64,000 bases of DNA from positions 213,501-277,500 of the forward strand of contig NZ_CP059400.1 in NCBI RefSeq assembly GCF_014109805.1, written 5' to 3'. A program made the translations under genes and the position numbers. Positions 51,893 through 61,508 of this stretch are shown piece after piece (position 1 is the first letter of the stretch; each line of letters opens with the position of its first letter). Origin of the DNA: Legionella sp. PC1000 (lineage in GTDB: Bacteria > Pseudomonadota > Gammaproteobacteria > Legionellales > Legionellaceae). The notes beneath the pieces were generated by a model. That model saw only the letters and a list, made by a program, of their open reading frames with translations, made no database searches and was not told the DNA's origin.

Positions 51893-51919
51893 AAGGCGCA
51901 ATTTTCTGCGCCTTTTTTT
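51893..51919 (+). terminator. Intrinsic terminator between rpsO and pnp
   Basis: AAAGGCGCA-TTTTC-TGCGCC followed by seven T residues is a strong intrinsic terminator, 30 bases before the pnp start. It should end most rpsO transcripts. Confidence 0.85.
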
Positions 51920-51948
51920 CGTTATAATTACTTAATGAGGAAGATTAC

Positions 51949-54123
51949 GTGGCTAAGTTTACAAAAGAAATAGCATTTGGTGACCACACTCTTATATTGG
52001 AAACTGGCGAAATTGCACGACAAGCTGATGGGGCAGTATTGGCCAATATGAATGGTACTCAAGTATTAGCTACTGTAGTTGGCAAAAAAGAAGGTGGCGA
52101 AGAAAATGGATTTTTTCCATTAACAGTAAATTACCAGGAAAAGTTTTATGCAGTAGGTAAAATACCTGGGGGATTTAACAAGCGTGAAGGTAGACCCACA
52201 GATAATGAAACACTGACTTCACGACTTATTGACCGTCCTATTCGTCCTTTGTTTCCGGATGGTTTTTGTAACGAAGTACAAGTCATTGTCACTGTACTGT
52301 CCTTAAACCCCGAAGTTTCTCCTGATATTGTGGCAATGATAGCCTCCTCCGCAGCTTTAGCTCTTTCTGGTGTTCCTTTTAACGGGCCAATAGGTGCTGC
52401 CCGTGTTGGCTATAAAGAGGGTATTTACTTATTAAATCCAAGCCGTAAAGAGTTAGAGCAATCAAGGCTGGACTTAGTTGTTGCAGGTACTAAAGATGCT
52501 ATTTTGATGGTTGAATCAGAAGCAAAAGAATTAAGCGAAGACATTATGCGCGGTGCGATCATGTTTGGTCATGAAATGATGAAAAGCGTGATCAAAGCAA
52601 TTGAGGAGCTCGCTGCGCAAGCAGGAAAAACACGCTGGGAATGGACTGCTCCTGAAGTCGATTCTTATTTACAAGAACGAGTTTCAGACATGGTGAAACA
52701 AGAAGTTGAATCTGCATATCTGATTAAAGACAAGCAAGAGCGTTATCAGCGACTTGATGAATTAAAAAATCAAGCAATTGCTGCATTTCAAGCTGAGAAT
52801 GATGAGTTAAAAGCAGACGTTATTGGTAATATGTTTGTTGAAATAGAGCGTGCTACAGTGCGCAATCGTATTCTTGATGGTGAGCCACGCATTGATGGCC
52901 GCGATCATAAAACAGTCCGTCCTATTGCTATCCGCACCAAACTTTTAGAAAGAACACATGGCTCTGTTTTGTTTACTCGTGGTGAAACACAGGCTATTGT
53001 TGTTGCTACCTTAGGTAATGAGCGTGATTCGCAAATTTTAGATAATATTGCCGGCGAAACGAAAGACCGCTTTATGTTGCATTATAATTTCCCTCCTTAT
53101 TCAGTAGGGGAAACGGGCATGGTTGGTAGTCCTAAACGTAGAGAAATTGGGCATGGCCGTTTAGCAAAACGAGCAATCATGGCTGTATTGCCTGAAGCAA
53201 ATGAATTTCCCTATGTGTTACGAGTTGTTTCCGAAATCACTGAATCGAATGGATCAAGCTCAATGGCTACTGTATGCGGAACCAGTCTTGCGCTGATGGA
53301 TGCAGGTGTTCCATTAAAAGCACCTGTTGCTGGAGTTGCAATGGGTTTGATTAAAGAAGGTGAGCGGTATGCTGTGTTAACTGATATATTAGGTGATGAG
53401 GATCATTTAGGGGATATGGATTTCAAAGTAGCGGGTACTGAACAGGGAATCACCGCATTACAAATGGATATTAAAATCCAAGGAATTACCAATGAAATTA
53501 TGGAGCAAGCCTTAGATCAAGCCTTAGCTGGCCGCTTACATATTCTTGGTGTCATGAATAATGCCTTAGCTGAGCATAGAGAAGAATTATCCCAGCATGC
53601 GCCACGTATTACCACAATGAAAGTTGCTGAAGACAAAATACGAACTATTATCGGTAAAGGTGGAGCAACGATTAAGGGGTTAATTGAAAGTACAGGCGTG
53701 TCTATCGATATAGATGATACAGGTGTAATTCAATTATTTTCTCCAGATATGCTAGCATTGGAAGAAGCACAAAAACAAATTAAAGCATTAATCGCAGAAA
53801 TTGAAGTGGGCCAAACTTATCAAGGCAAAGTAAGTAAGATTGTTGATTTTGGCGCTTTTATTAATCTTTTACCTGGAAAAGATGGGCTACTCCATATTTC
53901 CCAAATCTGCAGTGATCGATCGCAAAAAGTCGAATCTGTATTGCAAGAAGGTCAAGAGATCGCAGTATTTGTTGCTGGGATTGATAAGCAGGGACGTGTG
54001 AAGCTTGAGTGGAAAGATAAACCGCAAGCAGAAGAAACCACAACTGCTCCTGCTGAAGAAAAACATCATGAAGAAGAGCATCATGAAGCAGCTGATGTGG
54101 GCAATCGTGGCGAAGAAGAATAA
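51949..54123 (+). CDS. pnp: Polyribonucleotide nucleotidyltransferase (PNPase)
   Basis: The 724-residue 3'-to-5' phosphorolytic exoribonuclease has two RNase PH-like domains with an all-helical linker, then KH ([20 protein letters not shown]) and S1 ([33 protein letters not shown]) domains, and an acidic His/Glu-rich tail. It starts with GTG at 51949 behind GAGGAAG. It is preceded by a terminator, so expression depends on readthrough or its own promoter. Confidence 0.96.
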   Translation: MAKFTKEIAFGDHTLILETGEIARQADGAVLANMNGTQVLATVVGKKEGGEENGFFPLTVNYQEKFYAVGKIPGGFNKREGRPTDNETLTSRLIDRPIRPLFPDGFCNEVQVIVTVLSLNPEVSPDIVAMIASSAALALSGVPFNGPIGAARVGYKEGIYLLNPSRKELEQSRLDLVVAGTKDAILMVESEAKELSEDIMRGAIMFGHEMMKSVIKAIEELAAQAGKTRWEWTAPEVDSYLQERVSDMVKQEVESAYLIKDKQERYQRLDELKNQAIAAFQAENDELKADVIGNMFVEIERATVRNRILDGEPRIDGRDHKTVRPIAIRTKLLERTHGSVLFTRGETQAIVVATLGNERDSQILDNIAGETKDRFMLHYNFPPYSVGETGMVGSPKRREIGHGRLAKRAIMAVLPEANEFPYVLRVVSEITESNGSSSMATVCGTSLALMDAGVPLKAPVAGVAMGLIKEGERYAVLTDILGDEDHLGDMDFKVAGTEQGITALQMDIKIQGITNEIMEQALDQALAGRLHILGVMNNALAEHREELSQHAPRITTMKVAEDKIRTIIGKGGATIKGLIESTGVSIDIDDTGVIQLFSPDMLALEEAQKQIKALIAEIEVGQTYQGKVSKIVDFGAFINLLPGKDGLLHISQICSDRSQKVESVLQEGQEIAVFVAGIDKQGRVKLEWKDKPQAEETTTAPAEEKHHEEEHHEAADVGNRGEEE

Positions 54124-54163
54124 GATAGTCCCTCTTCTTCAAGGAGATGCAGGGAATAATTTG

Positions 54164-54200
54164 ATTGTAGCCTGGGCGAAGTAAAATCTAGCCCAGGAAT
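54164..54200. repeat. REP-like hairpin after pnp
   Basis: GTAGCCTGGGCGAAG starts an element in which CCTGGGC can pair with GCCCAGG at 54191-54197. It shares its end sequence with the repeats at 2283 and 7157. Confidence 0.55.
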
Positions 54201-54234
54201 ACATGAATACGTTTTCCCTGGTTTCGCTGTGCAT

Positions 54235-54344
54235 CACCTGAATCTTATAATACATCTCAAAAACCAATCTAACTCTACGCCTGGCCCCACGAACAAACGT
54301 GAAGGAAGGGCGTAAGCGAAGGATGAGATTGAGAGATTCAGGTG
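54235..54344. repeat. Inverted-repeat element between pnp and folE
   Basis: CACCTGAATCT at 54235-54245 and AGATTCAGGTG at 54334-54344 are perfect 11-base inverted repeats bounding about 110 bases. The interior has further short inverted pieces (GAAGGAAGGGCGTAAGCGAA). There is no coding potential beyond chance. It could be a small non-autonomous element or a convergent-gene terminator region. Confidence 0.5.
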
Positions 54345-54385
54345 CTTGCTTCATCTCGGCTATAAATGAATACAGGAGTGGGTAT

Positions 54386-54931
54386 TTATTTATTATGTGT
54401 CAAGGTTAAGAATTCAGCCCGACTGGTCGGATTATTACGCATATCGCCAAGCATAACTGAAGTAGTCATTACTGAGTTTTGCTTTTCAACGCCACGCATC
54501 ATCATGCACAGATGTTTTGCTTCAATCACTACTGCCACACCGCGTGCGCCAGTAATCGATTCCAAGCAGCTCGCTATTTCCGTAGTTAATCGTTCTTGAA
54601 TTTGCAAGCGTCGAGCGAAGTAATCAACAATACGTGCTATTTTTGATAAGCCTATTACTTTTCCATTGGGTATGTATCCCACATGACATTTTCCGAGAAA
54701 AGGAAGTAAATGGTGTTCGCACATGGAGTACATTTCGATATCCTTCACAATGACCATTTCACTCATGTCGGAATCAAAAAGCGCATCGTTGATAATTTCT
54801 TCCAAGCTTTCATTATAGCCCTTAGTCAAATAACGCATGGCATTGGCAGCACGTGCAGGAGTATCAACTAACCCTTCTCGAGTTATATCTTCACCTAGTT
54901 GTATTAGCAGTTCTTTATATAGTTTTTCCAT
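54386..54931 (-). CDS. folE: GTP cyclohydrolase I
   Basis: The 181-residue enzyme converts GTP to dihydroneopterin triphosphate, the first step of folate synthesis. Zinc ligands are visible in [19 protein letters not shown], with [22 protein letters not shown] and the late CMMMRGV. AGGAAAA precedes the ATG. It lies 10 bases after hinT and probably shares its transcript. Confidence 0.96.
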   Translation of the reverse strand: MEKLYKELLIQLGEDITREGLVDTPARAANAMRYLTKGYNESLEEIINDALFDSDMSEMVIVKDIEMYSMCEHHLLPFLGKCHVGYIPNGKVIGLSKIARIVDYFARRLQIQERLTTEIASCLESITGARGVAVVIEAKHLCMMMRGVEKQNSVMTTSVMLGDMRNNPTSRAEFLTLTHNK

Positions 54932-54940
54932 AGTTTTTTC

Positions 54941-55282
54941 CTACCCCGGGGGCCAAGTCATGTGACGTCCGCCCAGTAAATGTAAATGAATGTGAAATAC
55001 TGTTTGGCCGCCATCGGGATTAATGTTAAAAACTAATCGGTATCCTGTGTCACTTATTCCTTCAGTTTGAGCAATTTTCTTTGCCCCTAAAATCATTTTT
55101 CCCAACAGGGCCTGGTTTTCATCGCTGGCATCATTCAACGTAGCGATATGTTGCTTCGGAATAATCAGCAGATGTTTAGGAGCTTGCGGGTTGAGATCAC
55201 GAAAAGCCATTATCTCATCGTCTTCGAAAACTACTGATGCAGGGATTGCACCTTGTGCAATTTTGCAAAACAAGCAATTCAT
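54941..55282 (-). CDS. hinT: HIT family nucleotide-binding protein (HinT-like)
   Basis: The 113-residue protein has the histidine triad HIHLHLL near the C-terminus and the Hint signature CLFCKIAQGAIPASVVFEDD at the N-terminus. Such proteins hydrolyse purine nucleoside phosphoramidates. I choose the ATG at 55282 (MNCLFCKI) because homology begins there; in-frame ATGs upstream at 55294 and 55324 lack ribosome sites. Confidence 0.93.
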   Translation of the reverse strand: MNCLFCKIAQGAIPASVVFEDDEIMAFRDLNPQAPKHLLIIPKQHIATLNDASDENQALLGKMILGAKKIAQTEGISDTGYRLVFNINPDGGQTVFHIHLHLLGGRHMTWPPG

Positions 55283-55594
55283 AAGCAATCTCATTTTGAT
55301 TAAAAGAGATATTATACATTGCATTACTTATAATGCGACAGCTTCTCTTTGCCTTTTGATGTGTTTTTTCGCATAATAGCCGCATTTGCAATGCAATTTT
55401 ACCTTGGCCGCAATGATTTTTATAAATATGGAAAAATTCAGCAGGGTAAGAATTGTTTTATTTTTGAATTATTCCTGGCGCTTTTACAAGATAACAGGTG
55501 TTGAATAATCTAAAAGACAGATTTCCTGTTCTTTAGTTTTAGCTAAATTAAAATGTCGTTATATTTTTATTTCGATTAGAGGGGAGAAGAATAA

Positions 55595-56131
55595 ATGAGT
55601 TTAATGAGAATTAGCAGTGGTCGTGATTTGCCCAAAGAAATTAATGTAATTATTGAAATCCCTATGCATAGTCAACCCGTAAAATATGAAGTCAATAAAG
55701 AATCTGGAGTGTTATTTGTTGATCGTTTTTTAACAACACCCATGTTTTACCCTGTCAATTACGGTTATGTCCCTCATACTCTGTCGGAAGATGGAGATCC
55801 GGTTGATGTTCTTGTGGTGACTCCAGTTCCTCTTGTAGGCGGGTCAGTAATTCCATGCCGACCAGTGGGTATGTTAAAAATGACTGATGAGTCAGGTATC
55901 GATGCTAAAATTCTGGCTGTTCCTACGAACAAGTTAACTAAAATTTATGAGTCAATAAAGTCACATGAAGACATGCCACAGCATCTACTAAACTCATTAG
56001 AGCACTTTTTCAGTCATTATAAAGACTTAGAAGAAGGTAAATGGGTTAAACTAAATGGTTGGGTTGGTCCTGATGCAGCGTTTGAAGAGATCCTGGCCAG
56101 CGTAGCTCGTTTTAATAAAGAGCAAAAATAG
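55595..56131 (+). CDS. ppa: Inorganic pyrophosphatase (family I)
   Basis: The 178-residue soluble enzyme hydrolyses pyrophosphate. The metal-binding signature DGDPVDVLV and the conserved [27 protein letters not shown] and DLEEGKWVK are present. GGGGAG precedes the ATG. The 56132-56328 gap holds a nine-pair hairpin at 56176-56202 (GGGTTAAAG/CTTTAACCC) that lacks a T tract. Confidence 0.97.
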   Translation: MSLMRISSGRDLPKEINVIIEIPMHSQPVKYEVNKESGVLFVDRFLTTPMFYPVNYGYVPHTLSEDGDPVDVLVVTPVPLVGGSVIPCRPVGMLKMTDESGIDAKILAVPTNKLTKIYESIKSHEDMPQHLLNSLEHFFSHYKDLEEGKWVKLNGWVGPDAAFEEILASVARFNKEQK

Positions 56132-56328
56132 GAAAAGTTATATTTTTTATCTATTGTGAAAGAATTAATGGTTCTGGGTTAAAGCATTTCCGCCTTTAAC
56201 CCAACTGAATGGCTGCATATCTTACAAATTACAAACATATCTAGAAAGGCTGCAAAGTTGACTCCATCTCGCTTTCTTGGAAACCATGTGATACTTTATT
56301 TCGTGTTATAAAAGCTTGAGGAATTTCG

Positions 56329-57594
56329 GTGGCATACCATCTTTCTACATTATTTATCATACTGCTTTTTTTAATTCTCTTGGCTGCTTTTTTTGCAGGC
56401 ACTGAAATCGGTATGATGTCGATTAATCGCTATAAGCTAAAACATCTAGTCAAGAAAGAGAATAAACAAGCGACAAGGGTGAATCAGATACTCTCTCGAC
56501 CCGATCGACTGTTGAGTGTTGTATTAATCGGTAATACTTTGGCAAATATTCTGGCCTCAACAATCGCAACGCTAATCGGCCAGCATATTTATGGAGATGC
56601 TGGTATTGCTATAGCTACAGTTCTTTTAACGTTGGTTATTTTGGTATTTGCTGAAATGATACCCAAAACATTTGCGGCGATTTATCCGCAGCAAGTTGCA
56701 TTTGCTACATCACTGCCTCTGCAAATACTCCAACTGATTTTTGCGCCTGTAGTGTATCTTTGTGTTTCCATGTCTAATGGGGTGTTGCGTTTATTTCGCG
56801 TCTCAATTGACAAAATACAAAAGGAATCATTGACTGGTGAAGAGTTACGCTCCGTTGTACACGAGGCAGGAGGGTTATTGCCAGTTGAACATAAAAGTAT
56901 GCTGATTAGCTTACTGGATTTGGAGCAAGCTACTGTAGAAGATATTATGATTCCTAAGTCAGATATTGTGGGTATCGATATAGAAGAACCTTGGTCAGAA
57001 ATCTTATATCAATTGGAAACAGCAAAACATACTCGCCTGCCTTTATACCGCGATTCAATTGATGATTTGGTAGGAATGATCCACGTACGTGATGTGTTAA
57101 ATCTGGCTATAGAAAATGAGTTGGATCTTAATAGTTTACTGAAAGCAGCAGATGAACCTTATTATATTCCTGAGGCTACTTCCCTCAACATACAGATTTT
57201 GAATTTTAGAAAAATGAAAAGACGCAGTTCTTTTGTGGTAGATGAATATGGAAATATTCAGGGCTTAGTCACTATGGAAGATATACTTGAAGAAATTGTA
57301 GGCGAGTTCACTACAGATGTAGCTGCGCTTAGTCGTGATATCCTCCCGCAAAGTGATGGCTCAGTTATTGTTGATGCAGGTTTAACATTGCGCCATTTAA
57401 ATCGATTGATGGGATGGAGCTTGCCTATGATAGGGCCCAAAACGTTAAGCGGTTTAATTGTTGAACATCTTGGATACATCCCTCCAGCTGAGTCATGTTT
57501 AACTATAGAAAACTATCGCATGGAAATATTAAAAGTCGGAGACAATACAATCAAAAGCATTAAGGTGTTTAAAATAAGTAAGAAGCGTAAATAA
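56329..57594 (+). CDS. CNNM/CorC-type membrane protein (DUF21-CBS-CorC_HlyC)
   Basis: The 421-residue protein has an N-terminal DUF21 transmembrane domain (about 1-185, four helices, with GTEIGMMSINRYKLKHL). A CBS pair follows (about 205-325, with DIMIPKSDIVGIDI and RHTRLPLYRDS-like KHTRLPLYRDS), then a C-terminal CorC_HlyC domain (about 335-415). The family is linked to magnesium efflux or ion homeostasis. The E. coli YfjD type is closest. The start is GTG at 56329 after GAGGAA. Confidence 0.9.
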   Translation: MAYHLSTLFIILLFLILLAAFFAGTEIGMMSINRYKLKHLVKKENKQATRVNQILSRPDRLLSVVLIGNTLANILASTIATLIGQHIYGDAGIAIATVLLTLVILVFAEMIPKTFAAIYPQQVAFATSLPLQILQLIFAPVVYLCVSMSNGVLRLFRVSIDKIQKESLTGEELRSVVHEAGGLLPVEHKSMLISLLDLEQATVEDIMIPKSDIVGIDIEEPWSEILYQLETAKHTRLPLYRDSIDDLVGMIHVRDVLNLAIENELDLNSLLKAADEPYYIPEATSLNIQILNFRKMKRRSSFVVDEYGNIQGLVTMEDILEEIVGEFTTDVAALSRDILPQSDGSVIVDAGLTLRHLNRLMGWSLPMIGPKTLSGLIVEHLGYIPPAESCLTIENYRMEILKVGDNTIKSIKVFKISKKRK

Positions 57595-57621
57595 AAAATA
57601 ATACGATTATCCTAGAAAAGG

Positions 57622-57670
57622 CAGTTTGAAACCTATTTTAGCTTGTGCAGGAGGTTCAAACTGTTTTTTT
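57622..57670. terminator. Bidirectional intrinsic terminator
   Basis: CAGTTTGAAACCT (57622-57634) pairs with AGGTTCAAACTG (57652-57663) with one bulged A, followed by seven T. It lies between two convergent genes. Confidence 0.85.
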
Positions 57671-57674
57671 AGGA

Positions 57675-58463
57675 TTATGTATCAGTTTCTTTTAAAGTGA
57701 TTACCTGGGCAGTAAACATATAACCACCATTGCGGATGGTTTTAATTAATGCCGGTTTTTTTGCATCAACCTCTATTTTCTGTCGAAGCCGACTTATTTG
57801 TACATCAATTCTTCGATCAAAAGGATTGAGATCACTGTTTTTAGTAATGTGTAATAGAAGTTCCCGATCCAGGACTCGTTGGGGTTGCTGTACAAAAGTA
57901 AGTAGCAAGTCATATTCGCCAGCGCTTAGCGATAATTCTTCATTGGTATTATCACGAAACACTTGCCTTGATGCAGGATACAGCCGCCAATTGGCAAAAA
58001 GAAGAATTTCTTTTTCATGCTCAGATTGTTGTTGTGCCCGTAAGACGCGCCGGTTAATTGCACTGACTCGTGCATGAAGTTCTCTTGGTAATAACGGTTT
58101 TATAATGAAGTCATCGGCTCCAGCTTCAAGTACTTTAATACAGGCTTCTTCGTCTGCAACATCATTGATAATGAGTAAAGGTACAGGATAGTTTGTATAG
58201 AATTGATGAAGTGCTTGGGCGTCGTTCTTTAAAATAGACCAATTAATCAGAATTGCAATAGGTTTCCCTAACCCATTTTGAACGGGAATTAAGTGATTTT
58301 GTTGGATGATGTTTATATTAAATTGTGCAAAATATTTCTTGAGATCCTCACTCACAGGATCGTTATCAATAAATAAAAGATAACTAGGTAGTGGCATTAA
58401 TGTAATTCCAGTTTGCTTCGCGGTATTCGCTATAATTTTGGCAAGATTAGTATCGACTTGCAA
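57675..58463 (-). CDS. OmpR-family response regulator with degenerate receiver
   Basis: The 262-residue protein has a receiver-like domain (about 27-140) and an OmpR/PhoB winged-helix DNA-binding domain (about 155-255, with LSAGEYDLLLTFVQQPQRVLDRE and RRIDVQISRLRQKIE). The receiver keeps the switch Lys (Lys122, IIKPLLPRELHARV) and GADDF, but the phospho-acceptor Asp is replaced by Asn74 (AILINWSIL). The acidic pair is Asp33-Asn34. An N-terminal extension of about 25 residues precedes it. No sensor kinase is adjacent. It is probably a phosphorylation-independent transcription factor; targets are unknown. Confidence 0.85.
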   Translation of the reverse strand: MQVDTNLAKIIANTAKQTGITLMPLPSYLLFIDNDPVSEDLKKYFAQFNINIIQQNHLIPVQNGLGKPIAILINWSILKNDAQALHQFYTNYPVPLLIINDVADEEACIKVLEAGADDFIIKPLLPRELHARVSAINRRVLRAQQQSEHEKEILLFANWRLYPASRQVFRDNTNEELSLSAGEYDLLLTFVQQPQRVLDRELLLHITKNSDLNPFDRRIDVQISRLRQKIEVDAKKPALIKTIRNGGYMFTAQVITLKETDT

Positions 58464-58603
58464 TTATTTTCGCTATTATTCTAAGAGTTATTGGCTCCAT
58501 TTTCTATCCCCGCTGGAAATAGGCTTCATGATTGACTCGATAGAGTATTAAATGTTCTAGCTGAAACACAGTCAACACTAGGATGATGTTTAGGAGAAGG
58601 ATG

Positions 58604-59683
58604 ATGCAATACAGGGCTAAGTTTTCAATTTCCACGAATGAAGTTCCTCTACCCTCAACACAATTGGACCAATTATTTTCCAAGTTACAGTTTAATATAT
58701 GGTTGGAGGGATTCGTAAATTTTTTGAATAAAAGTAATACGGCCCCCATTGAATCGGTAGCTGTAGTGTATGACTGGAATATGGAACAGCTATACGCTGC
58801 ATTAGATTATTTTTCTAATTCAAAATTCATTGGTTTGGTTAATGCAATTTTCTTCTATAAGATGCATCCCGATCAATTATATACTGATGCAATTCATCCT
58901 GAAAAACTAATTTCAGTTCAGATGCGTTTGGAAGTATTACATTATTATATCGAGTTATTGCAGCAAAAATTGTATGAAGTGGCTTTGCAAAATGAATTAA
59001 CTCCAGGAGTTGATTATTTTTTGCATGATGAGGAATTACCCCCAGGTATTATAATCGAAACAAATGAAGAGGTTAGGCAACTAATCCAAACAGCTGTTAA
59101 AGGATTAAAACTAAACTCGAATTTAACTCCTACGAAACGAGCGATTGATGGTTTGCATGACCTTAGGCGGGCTTATAAATTTTGGTTTAATCCAGATCGT
59201 TTCATTGATGCAGTGAAGATGTTACAACAAAATGTATTATCCGAGATCTTGGGACAACAGCGGAGCTCAATTATTCTCCAAGAAAAACTGGTGAGCTTAT
59301 ATAGCCAGCTGACTACTACGGATTGTCTGGATTTGTATGGGTATTTTGCCAATAATGATACGCACGATTTACTCTATACGTTTTTTAATATCGCTAGAGG
59401 TGGTACTTTTGAATGGTTGCCATTATTGAATAGTGAGGAAAAAACAGCGGTAATAGAGGTATTTAATACCATATGCTGTGTCATTGAAGCGTTACGTATT
59501 GAATTAAGAAAAAGGCATCTTCTTACTGAACCTTATCGGTATGATTTAACAAAACCCAACATGGAAATAGAACAGCGATATCGTAATGCAGTCCTTAGAG
59601 TAATTAAAATTTATAAACGAAGTCATGTAATTCCTGGAGATGTTATTGAACAGTTATTTCAATATATGGAACAGGCTGATTGA
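58604..59683 (+). CDS. Unrecognised soluble protein, possible effector
   Basis: The 359-residue protein is largely helical, with no signal peptide and no clear transmembrane segment. No domain is recognised. It is rich in Leu, Tyr and aromatic residues, with motifs such as LHDLRRAYKFWFNPDRF and DVIEQLFQYMEQAD at the end. I choose the ATG at 58604 (MQYRAKFSIS) because AGGAG lies seven bases upstream; earlier ATGs at 58583, 58586 and 58601 have poor ribosome sites. It is divergent from the regulator at 57675-58463 and may be controlled by it. A Legionella-specific secreted role is possible but unsupported by a motif. Confidence 0.72.
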   Translation: MQYRAKFSISTNEVPLPSTQLDQLFSKLQFNIWLEGFVNFLNKSNTAPIESVAVVYDWNMEQLYAALDYFSNSKFIGLVNAIFFYKMHPDQLYTDAIHPEKLISVQMRLEVLHYYIELLQQKLYEVALQNELTPGVDYFLHDEELPPGIIIETNEEVRQLIQTAVKGLKLNSNLTPTKRAIDGLHDLRRAYKFWFNPDRFIDAVKMLQQNVLSEILGQQRSSIILQEKLVSLYSQLTTTDCLDLYGYFANNDTHDLLYTFFNIARGGTFEWLPLLNSEEKTAVIEVFNTICCVIEALRIELRKRHLLTEPYRYDLTKPNMEIEQRYRNAVLRVIKIYKRSHVIPGDVIEQLFQYMEQAD

Positions 59684-59790
59684 GTACGGAGGAGTGCACC
59701 GTAAAGAAGAGGTTATCGGTTTTTAAATTTTTGAAACAACAAAGGATTTTAGGAACTATCCAAAGTTCCCTAACAAGATATAGTCTTAGG

Positions 59791-59828
59791 GGGTTAATTT
59801 TTGCCTTAAATAATTAGCCCTTTTTTTT
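59791..59828 (+). terminator. Intrinsic terminator after the 58604 gene
   Basis: GGGTTAATT pairs with AATTAGCCC (one G-U pair) around a 12-base loop, followed directly by eight T residues. It ends the upstream + strand gene and overlaps the 3' end of the small minus-strand gene. Confidence 0.75.
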
Positions 59829-59990
59829 CTTTCCTTCTAAGAACAATATATGCAAATATTTAATAATTAAGGCACCAAGTTTTCTCTGTCTACCCGATTT
59901 AGTCAGGGGAATACCAATCTTTCGCGAAATTTTAGCTTTTAGGGCAGAGATGCCGATCAACCTTTTCCAAGAAAAACCGCCCAGATTCAT
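59814..59990 (-). CDS. Small basic conserved-looking protein
   Basis: The 58-residue protein starts MNLGGFSWKRLIGISALKAK and continues with SRKIGIPLTKSGRQRKLGALI and a Lys-rich end. AGGGAG lies eight bases before the ATG at 59990, which supports translation. It is strongly basic and would be helical. I think I have seen the SWKR...SRKIGIPLT.SGRQRK pattern in small uncharacterised proteins of other bacteria, but I cannot verify this. The function is unknown; RNA or DNA binding is possible from charge. The stop codon lies within the terminator of the convergent gene. Apart from this gene and the terminator I see nothing in 59684-60071. Confidence 0.6.
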   Translation of the reverse strand: MNLGGFSWKRLIGISALKAKISRKIGIPLTKSGRQRKLGALIIKYLHILFLEGKKKKG

Positions 59991-60071
59991 ATTCAACTCC
60001 CTCATCATAAATTGAGTGAGTATACTTGTTTTTCTTGGTTTAAAGTAAAAATAAAATAATTTAATTGTTTT

Positions 60072-60914
60072 TTATTCTTGCTCGTGAGAGGGGCTATTTA
60101 TATGCCAATTATAAATATAACTGTCGATGCTATTGATGTGTTTCAGTTGGCTTAATAAGGGTTCTTTTGCAAATTGTAATAAATGAAAAATTACATATTG
60201 TTTGGTTCCGCCAAAATCTTCTTCATACCAGTCATATAATTTAGAGATAATCAACTTTCCTTCGATAACATTTACTCCTCTAAGGGAATTAACGTAAGCT
60301 GATGCAGCTTGGTTTAATTGTTCTTCAATGAGTTTACCCTGATAGACTTTTCTACTCAAATTTGGGGCCCCAATAGTCCCATTGTTTACAGCATAATGAG
60401 TGCGGGGATCATTCCAAATGGCTCGAATGATGCGATTATTAATGTCATCTAATGTTAAAGTAGTATTTTTAATGGTGATAAGATTCGCTCCCCAGGGCCC
60501 TATACTGAATAATCCTGGTGAAATATTAATTTCCTGAACCGAAGTAACCGGATAATAATTTGCTATAATTTGTACAGTCAAAGCATTGTATACATTAATC
60601 CAATAAGCTAATTGTTCATCGCGGTTGTAATTATTAATATTGATTTCTGACATGCTTTTTAAATAATCTTTAAGCAAATTCAGGTCTGTTTGTGTCATGT
60701 GCGTGTAATCAACCAGATTGATGTTTTCTTCATTAGTGACAATGCGGCGATTTAGGAAATCTTGCCAAAGTTTATGAGAAATAGCTTCTGTTGATAAAGG
60801 ATTATTTACCTCCCATTTGGGCCATAAACTTTTGTAAAAAGATGCATGCGCCAGTCCAGAAACGAGAAGCATCAATATGAAAATATATTTATTACGGAGT
60901 ACTGTTTTAAACAT
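60072..60914 (-). CDS. DUF547 domain protein, exported
   Basis: The 280-residue protein has an N-terminal signal peptide (FILMLLVSGLAHA) and a DUF547 domain, shown by LVDYTHMTQTDLNLLKDYLKSM, DEQLAYWINVYNALTVQIIANYYPVTSVQEI, RIIRAIWNDPRTHYAVNNGTIGAP and VNSLRGVNV. The family has no established biochemical role; it shares a transglutaminase-like Asn/His layout. It overlaps the recR stop by 8 bases, so it is the last gene of a dnaX-ybaB-recR transcript. Confidence 0.88.
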   Translation of the reverse strand: MFKTVLRNKYIFILMLLVSGLAHASFYKSLWPKWEVNNPLSTEAISHKLWQDFLNRRIVTNEENINLVDYTHMTQTDLNLLKDYLKSMSEININNYNRDEQLAYWINVYNALTVQIIANYYPVTSVQEINISPGLFSIGPWGANLITIKNTTLTLDDINNRIIRAIWNDPRTHYAVNNGTIGAPNLSRKVYQGKLIEEQLNQAASAYVNSLRGVNVIEGKLIISKLYDWYEEDFGGTKQYVIFHLLQFAKEPLLSQLKHINSIDSYIYNWHINSPSHEQE

Positions 60915-61500
60915 TAATTATTGCTCTATTGCGAAGGGCATTTCCTATAGTATTGCCATCCAAAAACTCTAATTCTCCTCCAGAAGGAATGCCATGCGCC
61001 AATTGGGTGATGTTTAGTGACACATCACGCAAAAGCTGGTGAATAAAATGAATGGTGGTCTGCCCTTCTACACTAGGGCTTAATGCTAATATCACTTCTT
61101 TAATTTCTTCTTGAATAATGAGATTTTTAAGTCTCGGTAACCCTATGTCTTCTGGCCCTAATCCATCCAATGGGGATATTTTCCCCATAAGAACAAAATA
61201 CTTACCTTGAAATGCATTACTTTGTTCTATGGCAGATACATCAGCAGGACTTTCTACAACACAAAGCAAGGATGAATCCCGATTTGGGTTTTGGCAGAGG
61301 CTACAAAGTTTTTGTTCTGTATAGTTGGCACAACGTTCACAATGATGAATATTGTTCATCGCTTGCTCCAGGCATGATGCAAGGTGTAACCCTCTCTGTC
61401 TTTGATGCTGGAGTAAATGAAATACCATACGTTGTGCTGATTTTGGACCTACGCCTGGTAGACAGCGTAGCGCTTCTACCAGACGGTTTAACATATCCAT
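60907..61500 (-). CDS. recR: Recombination mediator protein RecR
   Basis: The 197-residue protein acts with RecO and RecF to load RecA on gapped DNA. It has the N-terminal helix-hairpin-helix (LRCLPGVGPKSAQRMVFHLL), the Cys4 zinc finger (CERCANYTEQKLCSLCQNPNRD) and the Toprim domain (VVESPADVSAIE, ALSPSVEGQTT). It follows ybaB by 8 bases. Confidence 0.97.
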   Translation of the reverse strand: MDMLNRLVEALRCLPGVGPKSAQRMVFHLLQHQRQRGLHLASCLEQAMNNIHHCERCANYTEQKLCSLCQNPNRDSSLLCVVESPADVSAIEQSNAFQGKYFVLMGKISPLDGLGPEDIGLPRLKNLIIQEEIKEVILALSPSVEGQTTIHFIHQLLRDVSLNITQLAHGIPSGGELEFLDGNTIGNALRNRAIINV

Positions 61501-61508
61501 CTTTAGGA

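Noticed and set aside
54139..54354. Minus-strand frame of 71 codons after pnp
   Set aside because: It coincides with the intergenic repeats and its sequence looks like translated repeat DNA, a known source of false genes.
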